A stretch of DNA of 64,000 bases from Clostridiaceae bacterium (GTDB lineage: Bacteria > Bacillota > Clostridia > Lachnospirales > Lachnospiraceae), in assembly GCA_910575585.1 (NCBI GenBank), contig CAJTGF010000008.1, positions 1-64,000 on the forward strand. The letters are read 5' to 3'. The position numbers and the translations under genes were made by a program. How positions within the stretch are numbered: the stretch's first letter is position 1; each line of letters opens with the position of its first letter. The notes under the pieces were generated by a model. That model was given only the letters and a program-made list of their open reading frames with translations. It was not told the origin of the DNA and ran no database searches. Below are positions 23,263 to 30,874 of the stretch, piece after piece.

Positions 23263-24798
23263 ATGGCTTATCATACGGCGCTGTATCTGGTATTATTTCT
23301 CCCGGCAGTGTGTCTGCTCTATCAGCTTGCGGGAGTGAGGTTTCGTCCCTGGGTTTTGCTTGGGGGAAGTCTTGTTTTTTATTGGTGTGTCAGCGGGGCA
23401 TTGGTGCTCTATCCTCTTGCAGCGGTTCTGCTTATTCATGATGTGGGGCTGTGGATGGAGGCGGCTGGGAAGGAGAAGGATGAGAGACAGAGAAAGAAAG
23501 CTTTTGTGTGGGGATTGGCCGTTCTTCTGGGAATTTTAGTCTGGAGGAAATATGGGAGTTTTCTGGCGGCCAACGGGAACCGCGTGTGGCGACTCTTTTC
23601 TCTGGAGCCTCCTTTTTCTGTTGTGCCGGCGCTGCTTCCTATAGGGATTTCGTTTTATACGCTTCAGGCTGTAGGGTATCTTGGGGATGTGTGGTATAAG
23701 CGGATTCCTGCGGAACGGAATGTTGGAAGACTGGGGCTGTTTTTGACTTTTTTCCCCTGTATCATGGAAGGACCCATTTGCCGTTACGGGCAGACAGGGC
23801 ATGTGCTGTGGGAGGGACGGCCGATTACCTGGGACAATCTGACGAAGGGGGTACAGAGAATTTTTTGGGGGCTGGCGAAGAAAATGATAGTGGCAGACCG
23901 GCTGAATATCCTGGTCCAGACCGTGTATGGAAAGGATGAGAGCTACAGCGGCGTGGTCATCGGTGCCGCTGCCTGCTGTTATACAATCCAGCTGTACATG
24001 GAGTTTTCAGGATGCATGGATATGGTGGCGGGAAGCGGGGAAATCTTTGGGATTTGTCTGCCGGAAAATTTTTGCCAGCCCTTTTTTTCTAAGACGGTGC
24101 CGGAGTTCTGGAGGCGGTGGCATATTACGCTGGGAGCCTGGTTTAAGGATTATATGTTTTACCCCATATCCATGTCTCCGGCTTTAAGGGGATTTGGCAG
24201 AAGATTGTCCGGAAAAGGGCGGCGGCGCCTGGCCAGGCTTGGGATGTCGGCAGGCGCCTTGTTTCCGGTATGGCTGTGCAACGGCCTGTGGCATGGGCCA
24301 AGGTGGAGCTTTTTATTTTTCGGAATGTATTATTTTATGCTGATTCTGTTGTCTATTGGGGCGGAACCCTGGGTGGAGAGATGGAAGGCGAAATATCCGG
24401 TTATGGGAAACCATGGGGTGTTTGCCGGGGTTCAGATTGTGCGCACCTGGATTCTGGTGGTCATAGGGGAGCTGTTTTTTCGGGCAGAGGGGCTCCGGCA
24501 GGGAATCCGGATGTTCTGTTCTATGATAAGGGGATGGCGATTCTCCCAGCTGTGGGACAAAAGCCTGTTGGAGCTGGGCCTGGACCGGATGGATTTTGTG
24601 GTAATCGGGGTAATGGTTGGGGCGGTGTTTCTTGTGAGTGTCCTTAATGAGAGGGGAAGAGATGTGCGGCAGGAGATTGGAAGACTTCCTCTGCCTCTTA
24701 GGTGGGGCGTATATTATGGGGTTTTGTTTGGGATCTGCGTGTTTGGCGCTTACGGGGAAGGATATGTGCCGGTGGACCTGATCTATGCGAATTTTTAG
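23263..24798 (+). CDS. MBOAT-family O-acyltransferase (DltB/AlgI-like)
   Basis: A 511-residue polytopic membrane protein with about 11-12 hydrophobic segments. MBOAT hallmarks are YTLQAVGYLGDVWYKR-type region, FFPCIMEGPICRYGQ, FWRRWHITLGAWFKDYMFYP and the active-site His in LCNGLWHGPRWSFLFFG. DltB, the closest functional analogue, moves D-alanine from its carrier across the membrane to teichoic acid. It starts at ATG 23263; longer in-frame starts overlap the carrier gene. With the carrier protein upstream and an SGNH protein downstream this reproduces the DltB-C-D logic. Confidence 0.92.
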   Translation: MAYHTALYLVLFLPAVCLLYQLAGVRFRPWVLLGGSLVFYWCVSGALVLYPLAAVLLIHDVGLWMEAAGKEKDERQRKKAFVWGLAVLLGILVWRKYGSFLAANGNRVWRLFSLEPPFSVVPALLPIGISFYTLQAVGYLGDVWYKRIPAERNVGRLGLFLTFFPCIMEGPICRYGQTGHVLWEGRPITWDNLTKGVQRIFWGLAKKMIVADRLNILVQTVYGKDESYSGVVIGAAACCYTIQLYMEFSGCMDMVAGSGEIFGICLPENFCQPFFSKTVPEFWRRWHITLGAWFKDYMFYPISMSPALRGFGRRLSGKGRRRLARLGMSAGALFPVWLCNGLWHGPRWSFLFFGMYYFMLILLSIGAEPWVERWKAKYPVMGNHGVFAGVQIVRTWILVVIGELFFRAEGLRQGIRMFCSMIRGWRFSQLWDKSLLELGLDRMDFVVIGVMVGAVFLVSVLNERGRDVRQEIGRLPLPLRWGVYYGVLFGICVFGAYGEGYVPVDLIYANF

Positions 24799-24809
24799 CT
24801 GCAGTTCAC

Positions 24810-25020
24810 GGGGCGGGGAAAAACCAATAAAAACAGGCGTCAAGCTTGCTTGTAAGACTGATTTTATTGGTTTTTCCACATCGTGGGAACGCACGATGCT
24901 TCTTGTTCGGCAGAGCCGGACAAGAAGATGCCCCGTGGAGAATCACAATAATTAAGGGGCGGGGAAAAACCAATAAAAACAGGCGTCAAGCTTGTTTGTA
25001 AGACTGATTTTATTGGTTTT
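24810..25020 (+). repeat. Two 65-bp hairpin repeats separated by further palindromes
   Basis: Positions 24810-24874 and 24956-25020 are identical except for one base. Each starts GGGGCGGGGAAAAACC and contains AAAACCAATAAAA pairing with TTTTATTGGTTTT. Between them lie CATCGTG/CACGATG and CTTCTTGT/ACAAGAAG stems. The whole 250-bp gap between the MBOAT and SGNH genes is therefore strongly structured RNA or DNA. It could be a mobile palindromic repeat pair or a post-transcriptional control region. Confidence 0.85.
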
Positions 25021-25055
25021 GCAGGAGATGAAGTGTCAGGAGGTGTGTGGTTTTT

Positions 25056-25985
25056 GTGAATAAGGACAGAGTGGTGAGGCTGGGGAGAGTGGCGGTGTTC
25101 TGGGGGATATTTGTGTTTCTCCTCCATGGCGGGTCTGTGGTGGCGGCTCCAAAGTCCAATACAGTGGAGGCCGGCATGGAGGGAAGGGATATTCCGTCTG
25201 CAGGGGTCTTGGCGGAACCGAAGGATTCTCTGGATGTGATTGTTCTTGGGGACAGTGAGGGGCATTCTGCGATCTCTCCTGTGGTGCTGTGGAAAGAGCA
25301 TGGAATTTCTTCTTTTGTGTGCAGCCAGTCAGGACAGAGGGCGGTGGAGGCTTATTACATGCTGAAAAAGGTGCTGTCTGTGCAAAAGCCTAAGGTGGTG
25401 ATCCTGGAAACGGATTTATTTTACCACAGCAGGGAGTGGCAGCGGGAGTGGAACCTTGCCATTGAGAGGACGGCCAGATATTATTTTCCAATCGTTCAGT
25501 ACCATAACCGGTGGAAGAGACTGACATACAGGGACTGGAAGGGAGGGTCCTTTGAGGGCAGGCGGGATGCCAACAGGGGATTTCTTCCCAGCGGGGATAT
25601 TCGGCCGTATAAGGGCGGTCCCTATATGGTCAAGACGGAGGAAAAGGAGGCTTTAAAGGGGACAGTGACTTTTTGGACGGACAGGCTGGTGGAACTGTGT
25701 CGAAAGAAAGGAATCCAGCTGCTGTTTGTGGGGACTCCCACTCCTAAAAACTGGGATTACAGGCGGCATAATGGAGTGAGTGATTATGCGGCAAGGAGAA
25801 AGGTTCCGTTTCTGGATATGAATCTCCTGGAAAAGGAGCTGAATATAGATTGGGAAAGGGATTCCAGGGATGAGGGGGATCATCTGAATACTTACGGGGC
25901 GGAAAAGGTCAGCCGGTATCTGGGGGATTATTTGAAGGAGAATTATGGGCTGACAAGTCAGACGGGCAGAAAACGCCCTGTATGA
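25056..25985 (+). CDS. Membrane-anchored SGNH-hydrolase-like protein (DltD-like)
   Basis: About 309 residues. An N-terminal TM anchor (VAVFWGIFVFLLHGG) precedes an extracytoplasmic SGNH domain with nucleophile Ser in VIVLGDSEGHSAI, a VILETDLFY segment, GTPTPKNWDY, and a C-terminal Asp/His pair in DEGDHLNTYGAEKV. DltD and AlgX/AlgJ-like proteins of this type complete transfer of the acyl group onto an extracellular polymer. I chose GTG 25056, with AGGAGG 12 nt upstream; GTG 25047 is also in frame but too close to that site. It follows the structured repeat region and ends the Dlt-like set. Confidence 0.8.
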   Translation: MNKDRVVRLGRVAVFWGIFVFLLHGGSVVAAPKSNTVEAGMEGRDIPSAGVLAEPKDSLDVIVLGDSEGHSAISPVVLWKEHGISSFVCSQSGQRAVEAYYMLKKVLSVQKPKVVILETDLFYHSREWQREWNLAIERTARYYFPIVQYHNRWKRLTYRDWKGGSFEGRRDANRGFLPSGDIRPYKGGPYMVKTEEKEALKGTVTFWTDRLVELCRKKGIQLLFVGTPTPKNWDYRRHNGVSDYAARRKVPFLDMNLLEKELNIDWERDSRDEGDHLNTYGAEKVSRYLGDYLKENYGLTSQTGRKRPV

Positions 25986-26048
25986 AACGAAAGGGAGAGA
26001 GGTGGTGGAAGGACTTTAGAAAGTGTGAGGAATCGGGAGTGGTGCTGA

Positions 26049-26101
26049 TTCAGAAAGATTAAGGTGACTTTTAGAAATGATTAAGGAACCACGGTTAAAA
26101 T
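26049..26101 (+). promoter_or_regulatory. Cargo-regulon promoter P7 (short transcript)
   Basis: TTCAG (26049), TTAAG (26059), TTTAG (26070) and TTAAG (26081), then TAAAAT at 26096: spacing 10/11/11/15 exactly. A terminator begins only ~45 nt after the -10. Confidence 0.8.
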
Positions 26102-26107
26102 GGGTTT

Positions 26108-26186
26108 AACCGTCTGGGAAAGGAAAAATGGATAAAGGATATGGAAACTCCCTGGTTCAGAGCTTTGCGGAACGGGGAGTTTTTTG
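26108..26186 (+). ncRNA. Putative regulated small RNA or truncated transcript with terminator
   Basis: Transcription from P7 should start near 26108 and stop at the hairpin AAACTCCC (26145-26152)/GGGAGTTT (26175-26182) followed by Ts, giving an RNA of about 75-80 nt. A ribosome site (GGAAAGGAAAA) and ATG at 26128 open a 27-codon frame (MDKGYGNSLVQSF...) that runs through the hairpin to 26211, so a peptide would need readthrough. The remaining part of the 25986-26294 gap shows nothing else. Confidence 0.5.
26145..26186 (+). terminator. Intrinsic terminator of the P7 transcript
   Basis: An 8-bp AAACTCCC/GGGAGTTT stem with a ~22-nt loop is followed by TTTTTTG. Confidence 0.75.
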
Positions 26187-26294
26187 TTTCACAGGAAAGT
26201 GCGTTCTATGAAACAAAGACGCTCTGCGGCGATAAGGTAGTCATATTGCGAAAACAACTGGCCGCAGGCGTGGAATCCTGTTTTATAGGATTCT

Positions 26295-26618
26295 TTATAG
26301 GCTGGCCTCTGCCTGGAGCATAGCTTCAATCATGGCATGGATGACAGAAAGTTGTTTTTCACTGCATTGGCTTAATAGTAAATTAATCTGCTTGATAGAG
26401 TCGGACTCTGTATCAAAAATGATATCGTCCAGGGAGAGATTCAAAATTTTACATAAGGAACACATGATTTCAAAACTTGGGATGGTTTTTTTGTTTTCGA
26501 TTTCTGCTATGTAGCTGGTGGATATGTTGATCTGTTCAGCAAGCTTTTCCTGGGTCAGATTTTTTGCTTTACGAGCAGATTTTATTCGGTTGCCAAGTTT
26601 ATGATCAGGAGCTTTCAT
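26295..26618 (-). CDS. XRE-family HTH transcriptional regulator
   Basis: A 107-residue DNA-binding protein. The Cro/CI-type helix-turn-helix spans ~5-60 (LGNRIKSARKAKNLTQEKLAEQI...YIAEIENKKTIPSFEIM), followed by a helical tail (~65-105) probably used for dimerisation. I chose ATG 26618, which has AAAGGTG 8 nt upstream on the minus strand. It is transcribed away from the sigma-like pair and is in the usual position of an ICE or island repressor. The gap behind its start (26631-26924) contains a CCCTT/AAGGG palindrome at ~26683-26699 that could be its operator. Confidence 0.9.
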   Translation of the reverse strand: MKAPDHKLGNRIKSARKAKNLTQEKLAEQINISTSYIAEIENKKTIPSFEIMCSLCKILNLSLDDIIFDTESDSIKQINLLLSQCSEKQLSVIHAMIEAMLQAEASL

Positions 26619-26785
26619 GTTCGTTATCACCTTTTCTTTTAAGTTTAAACGGAAATCAATAGAAACAACATAAACTATAACCCTTTATAAATAAGGGGCA
26701 ATAATAGATATAATTGAAAGATAACCGTATAGATACTGGGAGAAATGGAAAAGAAGTAAAACAGAATATACAAAATTTTATGTAA

Positions 26786-26814
26786 GGGGGGCAGAAAGGT
26801 ACTGCCTCTTTTTT
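26786..26814 (+). terminator. Intrinsic terminator in the sigma-gene leader
   Basis: GGGGCAG pairs with CTGCCTC (one G-U) across AAAGGTA and is followed by TTTTTT. Confidence 0.65.
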
Positions 26815-26891
26815 GTTTATAAAACCATACTATATACCCCAATAAAGCTGTGGTTATCAAAGGGGTGGGTTCGTGGCCCACCACATTCTTC

Positions 26892-26919
26892 GGAAATCAA
26901 AAAATTTGATATCCGGAGG
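26892..26919 (+). promoter_or_regulatory. Hairpin abutting the sigma-like gene ribosome site
   Basis: GGAAATCAAA (26892-26901) pairs with TTTGATATCC (26905-26914), 9 of 10 positions. GGAGG follows immediately at 26915 and the ATG is at 26925, so folding could hinder ribosome access. Confidence 0.45.
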
Positions 26920-26924
26920 AAAAG

Positions 26925-27401
26925 ATGAAAGGAACGAATGAAGATTTTATAAAAGGACGTTTTACCAGGTATCTGGAAAAGGCAGTGGACCGCTCCAGAA
27001 GGGATTATTTAAGAAAAGAGCGGGAGAAAACTTGGAGGGAAATGCCAACGGAGACGGAAATTCTTGAATGGCGGCTGGAAGAGTCTGAAATGGTGTGTGT
27101 GGAAGATTGTCTGGAAGCAATGGAAGGAGTCTCTTGGGAACCGGAAGTAATCAGACAGAGGTTTAAGGAATGGCTGGATATCCGGCTGTGGAAATGCATG
27201 ACCGTTTTGACGGATTTGGAGCTTTTGGTGGTGTTTGCGAAAGTGTTCCGACAGCTTACTTTTGCGGAGATTGGTGAAATTATGGGAATGAAATCGGAGA
27301 AGATTGCGGATTGCTATTCCTATGCTCGTAAAAAGATGGGGAAGGAGTGGAAAAGGAATGGAGACGGAGGAATTGTTGTGTCTGGCAAAGACGGGGAATG
27401 A
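26925..27401 (+). CDS. Sigma-70 region-4-like factor of the ICE
   Basis: 158 residues. A charged helical N-terminal half leads to a sigma region 4-type helix-turn-helix (LTDLELLVVFAKVFRQLTFAEIGEIMGMKSEKIADCYSYARKKM). No region 2 is present. Similar short factors are found in Tn916/Tn1549-type elements. The next gene supplies a region-2-like helical domain, as in the split sigma factor SigO/RsoA of Bacillus. It starts at ATG 26925 after GGAGG. It overlaps the next gene by 44 bp. Confidence 0.82.
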   Translation: MKGTNEDFIKGRFTRYLEKAVDRSRRDYLRKEREKTWREMPTETEILEWRLEESEMVCVEDCLEAMEGVSWEPEVIRQRFKEWLDIRLWKCMTVLTDLELLVVFAKVFRQLTFAEIGEIMGMKSEKIADCYSYARKKMGKEWKRNGDGGIVVSGKDGE

Positions 27402-27564
27402 GAAGGCAAAGGAGGCATTGTTTTTACAATACCGTCCGCTGCTCATTAGCCGCTCCGTGATAGAGGGGCGGTTTTGTGAAGACTTATTTCAGGAATTATC
27501 CATAACGTTTTTGCGTTGTATTGAAGGATTTCGCATGGAAGAGACGAAATTGGAACCGAAATGA
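27358..27564 (+). CDS. Helix-turn-helix (HTH_16, RsoA/Tn916 Orf8-like) protein
   Basis: A 68-residue protein: METEELLCLAKTGNEKAKE, then LFLQYRPLLISRSV and EDLFQELSITFLRCIEGF. This is the pattern of HTH_16 proteins of conjugative transposons and of RsoA, which provide the region-2 function (-10 recognition and core binding) to a partner carrying region 4. It starts at ATG 27358 with AAGGAGTGG upstream, inside the end of the region-4 gene. The two are likely a two-subunit sigma factor for ICE genes. Confidence 0.8.
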   Translation: METEELLCLAKTGNEKAKEALFLQYRPLLISRSVIEGRFCEDLFQELSITFLRCIEGFRMEETKLEPK

Positions 27565-27588
27565 AACCACATTGCATTTCCCAAAGAA

Positions 27589-27617
27589 TTGACTTGCAAT
27601 TTCAGATGTTTTATAAT
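27589..27617 (+). promoter_or_regulatory. Promoter of the S1-domain gene
   Basis: TTGACT (27589-27594), 17-nt spacer, TATAAT (27612-27617). Near-consensus sigma-A type. Confidence 0.8.
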
Positions 27618-27745
27618 GGTATCATCAGATTTCTGAATCAACGGGTTCACGGAGAGCGGCTTTTTACAGGGCTGCTCTTTTTGTGTTTCCAGGGAGTTTA
27701 TGGACAAGGTGGGATTCAGGATGAAAAAAGAAAGGTGGTATGCCC

Positions 27746-28708
27746 ATGAAGGAAGAGAGTAAAAGCCGTGTGGCGGAGGGAGTGCAGGATGGCGTGAGCC
27801 GTTCCAGGAGCCGTCCGGCAAGTGTTCTGACCGTGGACGCAGCAGGCGCCGTGGCGGAGAGGGATCAGGAGGACATAGTGTGGCATGAGTTAATGAATGC
27901 CCAGAGGACAAGGAAGATCCTGTCCGGCGCTTTAAGCGGCATTGAACGGCTGGACGGCGGCTGGGTGGTGGCAGTGATCTACTACAAAGGCTGTCGGGTT
28001 CTGATCCCTATGGAGGAGATGATGATCAACCTGGAAGGGGATGGACGGGAAAACTCTGATCCGGTGAACCGGCAGACCAGGCTGGCCAACAACATGCTAG
28101 GAGCGGAACTGGATTTTATTGTCCGGGAAGTAGACGAAGGGTCGGGAAGCGTGGCGGCTTCCAGGAGGGAGGCCATGCTAAGAAAGCGGCAGCAGTTCTA
28201 TCTGCCTTCCCAGGACGGGCCGCCGATGATTGTGCCGGGCCGTGTGGTGGAGGCCAGGGTGATCGCCGTGGCTCCGAAAGCGGTCCGGCTGGAGGTGTTT
28301 GGCATTGAGTGTTCGTTAAAGGCTAGGGACATGACCTGGGAATGGCTGTCAGACGCCAATGAGAGGTTTGCCACGGGAGACGTGGTAAATGTCATGGTGA
28401 AAAAGGTGACAGGGGATTCGGTTGAAGGCATGAAGGTGGAGGTCAGCGCCAGGGAGGCCAAAGCCAATGTGAACAGAGAGAACTTAATGCGGCTTAAGAA
28501 ACAGGGAAAGTATGTGGGGAAGGTGACGGATGTTTACCGGGGAACCTTTTTCCTCTGTTTGAACTGCCGGGTCAATGCAGTGGCCCACTCCTGCAGCACG
28601 GCAAGCCTGCCGGGGCAGGGGGATGAGGTGGGATTTCTGGTGACCAGGATTAATGAGGACAGGGAGGTGGCGGAAGGGATCATTACCAGGATCATTAAGC
28701 GGGGATAA
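27746..28708 (+). CDS. S1-like RNA-binding domain protein of the ICE
   Basis: 320 residues. An N-terminal variable part leads to two OB/S1-like regions (about 60-130 and 155-230; the clearest is VPGRVVEARVIAVAPKAVRLEVFGI...KVEVSAREA) and a third possible OB segment at the C-terminus (YVGKVTDVYRGTFFLCLNCRVNA). Such proteins occur in Tn1549-like elements and resemble ribosomal protein S1 fragments; they presumably bind single-stranded nucleic acid. I chose ATG 27746 with AAAGGTGG about 8 nt upstream; ATG 27740 is too close. A strong promoter lies at 27589. Confidence 0.78.
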   Translation: MKEESKSRVAEGVQDGVSRSRSRPASVLTVDAAGAVAERDQEDIVWHELMNAQRTRKILSGALSGIERLDGGWVVAVIYYKGCRVLIPMEEMMINLEGDGRENSDPVNRQTRLANNMLGAELDFIVREVDEGSGSVAASRREAMLRKRQQFYLPSQDGPPMIVPGRVVEARVIAVAPKAVRLEVFGIECSLKARDMTWEWLSDANERFATGDVVNVMVKKVTGDSVEGMKVEVSAREAKANVNRENLMRLKKQGKYVGKVTDVYRGTFFLCLNCRVNAVAHSCSTASLPGQGDEVGFLVTRINEDREVAEGIITRIIKRG

Positions 28709-28721
28709 GATTTGTGCAGCG

Positions 28722-28835
28722 ATGTATGAAGGAAGGGCAGGTTTTTCGGAACTCTTGGAGTTTGGAAAATCTGCCTTTGTTCGTGAGCTCCGAAGGAGCG
28801 GAGCAATGGACTTTCATAAGGCGGCTGGCTGGTAA
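28722..28835 (+). CDS. Possible 37-residue ORF after the S1 gene
   Basis: An ATG at 28722 opens MYEGRAGFSELLEFGK..., ending 28835. The composition looks protein-like but no ribosome site precedes it, so it may be a remnant. The rest of the 28709-28936 gap shows a GCTCCgaaGGAGC stem near 28788 and nothing else. Confidence 0.2.
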   Translation: MYEGRAGFSELLEFGKSAFVRELRRSGAMDFHKAAGW

Positions 28836-28936
28836 ACATGGGAGGCTGCAGTAAGGTTTCTTGTAAGAAGATGAGCCGTCTGGGCGGTTACAATTTAACA
28901 ATACAATAACGATTTTTTGAGAGGAGAACTTGTCAT

Positions 28937-29374
28937 ATGGAAATGAGAGGAATTGTAAAGTGGTTTGATGTGAGAAAGGGTTTTGGATTTATTACCGATG
29001 AGGAGGGCATGGATTATTTTGTCCATTATTCGGAGATTCAGGGGGACGGATTTAAGAAGCTCCGTGACGGGCAGGCGGTGTCCTTTATGCCGGGAGAGGA
29101 TGGAAAGGGACGGTGTCTTGCCAGGGTAGTGTCTGTGGTGGAGGAATCCGGGGAGGAAGAAGGCGCTGCGGGCTATGGGAACGACTGGGACATAGGGGAG
29201 CAGGGGCAGGAGACGGAAGGATTTAAAACGGAGGCCCCAGATACGGCAGGCCAGGAAATGGGAGACCAGGAGGCCGGGCTGGAGGAACATGAAATGGGGA
29301 AGGCAAAGAGCGCCAGAACCGGGAGACGTAAAGCAAAAACAGAGGAGGCAGAGGCTTTGGAGGAGCCGGCATGA
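28937..29374 (+). CDS. Cold-shock-domain protein with acidic C-terminal tail
   Basis: 145 residues. Residues 1-68 are a cold-shock (CSD) OB fold with the RNP1 motif [11 protein letters not shown] and RNP2-type YFVHYSEI, so it should bind single-stranded nucleic acid. Residues 70-145 form a Glu/Gly/Ala-rich acidic tail ending in a short basic patch ([11 protein letters not shown]), much longer than chromosomal Csp proteins (~66 residues). It starts at ATG 28937 after GAGGAG. Its stop overlaps the start of the next gene (ATGA), an odd pairing with a secreted protein. Confidence 0.88.
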   Translation: MEMRGIVKWFDVRKGFGFITDEEGMDYFVHYSEIQGDGFKKLRDGQAVSFMPGEDGKGRCLARVVSVVEESGEEEGAAGYGNDWDIGEQGQETEGFKTEAPDTAGQEMGDQEAGLEEHEMGKAKSARTGRRKAKTEEAEALEEPA

Positions 29375-30612
29375 AGCTGGGAGTCCGCCGGATGGGGATA
29401 AGGAAGGGGGCTTTGGCAGCGGCATTTTTTACCTGTTCTGCTGTCAGCTTTCTTTTGGGATTTTCTTCTTATGGGGACACCAGGGCGGCAGACCGGTACA
29501 AAACCGGGGACATGCTGCAGGTGGAGACCGGACTTTCTGATGGGTTTGAGACCATGGGGTTTACCTGTCTGGATTCGGATTATCAGGGCGGGTATCTGTT
29601 TGTGGCGGATGAGGTGATTCCCTATAGGCTTTCTGTCCGGTACGGGGTTTCGGATAATGATTACGGCACGTCGGATGTGAGGACGTGGCTGAATCAGTAT
29701 TTTGCCGACACTCTTTCTGTGGCGGAGGAGCTTGTGGGGGTGAATCTGCCGGAAACCGGGGATTCGGTTTCGGACCGGGTGTTTTGTCTGTCCATAGATG
29801 AGGTGAAGAATCCGGCTTATAAGGAGATTGTCCGGAAGATTTGGACGCCTGTGCGGGGAATGCGGTATTACTGGACGCGGTCGAAGCGGGAGCATACCGG
29901 CAATCAGGCGTATCTGGTGCAGTACAACGGGCACATTGCCTCCAGCCGGGTTTCCCTGACTGAAGCGGGAATCCGTCCGGCTTTTGTGCTGGGGCGGGAG
30001 AAAGCGGATACGGGACAGGGGAAGATCTGGTATGCGGGGGATACCCAGGAGCGGGTGATACATGGGAAATCTTATACATTTCGGTGTGTGGACCCCAATT
30101 ATTGTGACGCTGGTATGAACCGGGCCGGGGCTTTGTTCTTGTGTGATTCCATTATCGGCGGTGATGAGAGCGTGTTTGACCGCAATCATAACGGCTGGGA
30201 GGCTTCGGATTTAAGGGGCTGGCTGCAGGAGGGGCTGGCGGATTTTACAGGGACTAAAAAGGCAGAGACTACAGCCGGGTATACTTATGCGGGGAAAAGC
30301 AGCGATTACATGATTTCGGAGCGGAAGTTTACCAAACGGAGGCAGCCGGGGAGTAAGACGGAGGATGTCTTGTTTTGTCTGTCTCTGGAGGAGGCGGTCC
30401 GGTATGGAAATTATCTGTGGAAGCTGGATGGCTCCAAGACGGATAATTTTACCCTGGCAGGCAGCCATGTTATGGGATACTGGCTGCGGACCCCGGCAGC
30501 CAGGGACGGGAAAATGTGTTATGCGGTGACTTATGACGGGAGAGTGGCCCCGGAGCAGGTGGACAATGACCGGATCGGGAGCCGGCCGGCCTTTGTGGCG
30601 GTGCAGGAGTGA
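29371..30612 (+). CDS. Secreted DUF6273-type surface protein
   Basis: A 413-residue exported protein. The signal peptide lies about residues 10-37 ([22 protein letters not shown]). Two copies of a ~180-residue DUF6273-like unit follow. Both copies contain W-L-rich [10 protein letters not shown] / [10 protein letters not shown] and the ends [23 protein letters not shown] / [23 protein letters not shown]. No anchor motif was seen. Function unknown; such domains are common in secreted proteins of Clostridia. A terminator follows at 30649. Confidence 0.75.
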   Translation: MKLGVRRMGIRKGALAAAFFTCSAVSFLLGFSSYGDTRAADRYKTGDMLQVETGLSDGFETMGFTCLDSDYQGGYLFVADEVIPYRLSVRYGVSDNDYGTSDVRTWLNQYFADTLSVAEELVGVNLPETGDSVSDRVFCLSIDEVKNPAYKEIVRKIWTPVRGMRYYWTRSKREHTGNQAYLVQYNGHIASSRVSLTEAGIRPAFVLGREKADTGQGKIWYAGDTQERVIHGKSYTFRCVDPNYCDAGMNRAGALFLCDSIIGGDESVFDRNHNGWEASDLRGWLQEGLADFTGTKKAETTAGYTYAGKSSDYMISERKFTKRRQPGSKTEDVLFCLSLEEAVRYGNYLWKLDGSKTDNFTLAGSHVMGYWLRTPAARDGKMCYAVTYDGRVAPEQVDNDRIGSRPAFVAVQE

Positions 30613-30648
30613 GATTACGGGATTACGTGATGATAGGTGAGGGAAATG

Positions 30649-30679
30649 GGCTGTCTTTTTTGGGACAGCTCATTTTTTC
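30649..30679 (+). terminator. Intrinsic terminator after DUF6273 protein
   Basis: GGCTGTC pairs with GACAGCT around a T-rich loop, followed by ATTTTTT. A further GCGCCaatGGCGC hairpin flanked by ATTGTT/AACAAT lies at ~30718-30752. The rest of the gap to 30875 shows nothing recognisable. Confidence 0.75.
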
Positions 30680-30874
30680 TGCCTATTGAGAATCTGGTAT
30701 GAAACCATTGTTCGGATATTGTTGTGGAAGCGCCAATGGCGCGGAACAATCGGCCTTTATAGGATGACAGGCGGGTTGGTGGAGTGCTAAAGGCTGTGTA
30801 GAGGTTTCGGGATAAAATCTGGATTCCGGCTTGTGAGAGCCGGGGCAGTAAAAATCAGAATATTAAAGGAGCAT

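Larger units (their letters stand above)
26619..26924. other. Regulatory gap between XRE repressor and sigma-like gene
   Basis: No gene is visible. It holds the CCCTTtataaatAAGGG palindrome (~26683-26699), a terminator at 26786-26814 (GGGGCAG/CTGCCTC, then T6), a GTGGG/CCCAC hairpin near 26866-26882 and a stem directly before the sigma ribosome site. A promoter-like TTGAAAG/TATAGAT stretch near 26715-26740 precedes the terminator, so a short leader RNA is possible. Confidence 0.5.

Noticed and set aside
29173-30189. Minus-strand 338-codon frame antisense to the cold-shock and DUF6273 genes
   Set aside because: Arg/His/Pro-rich shadow translation without ribosome site.
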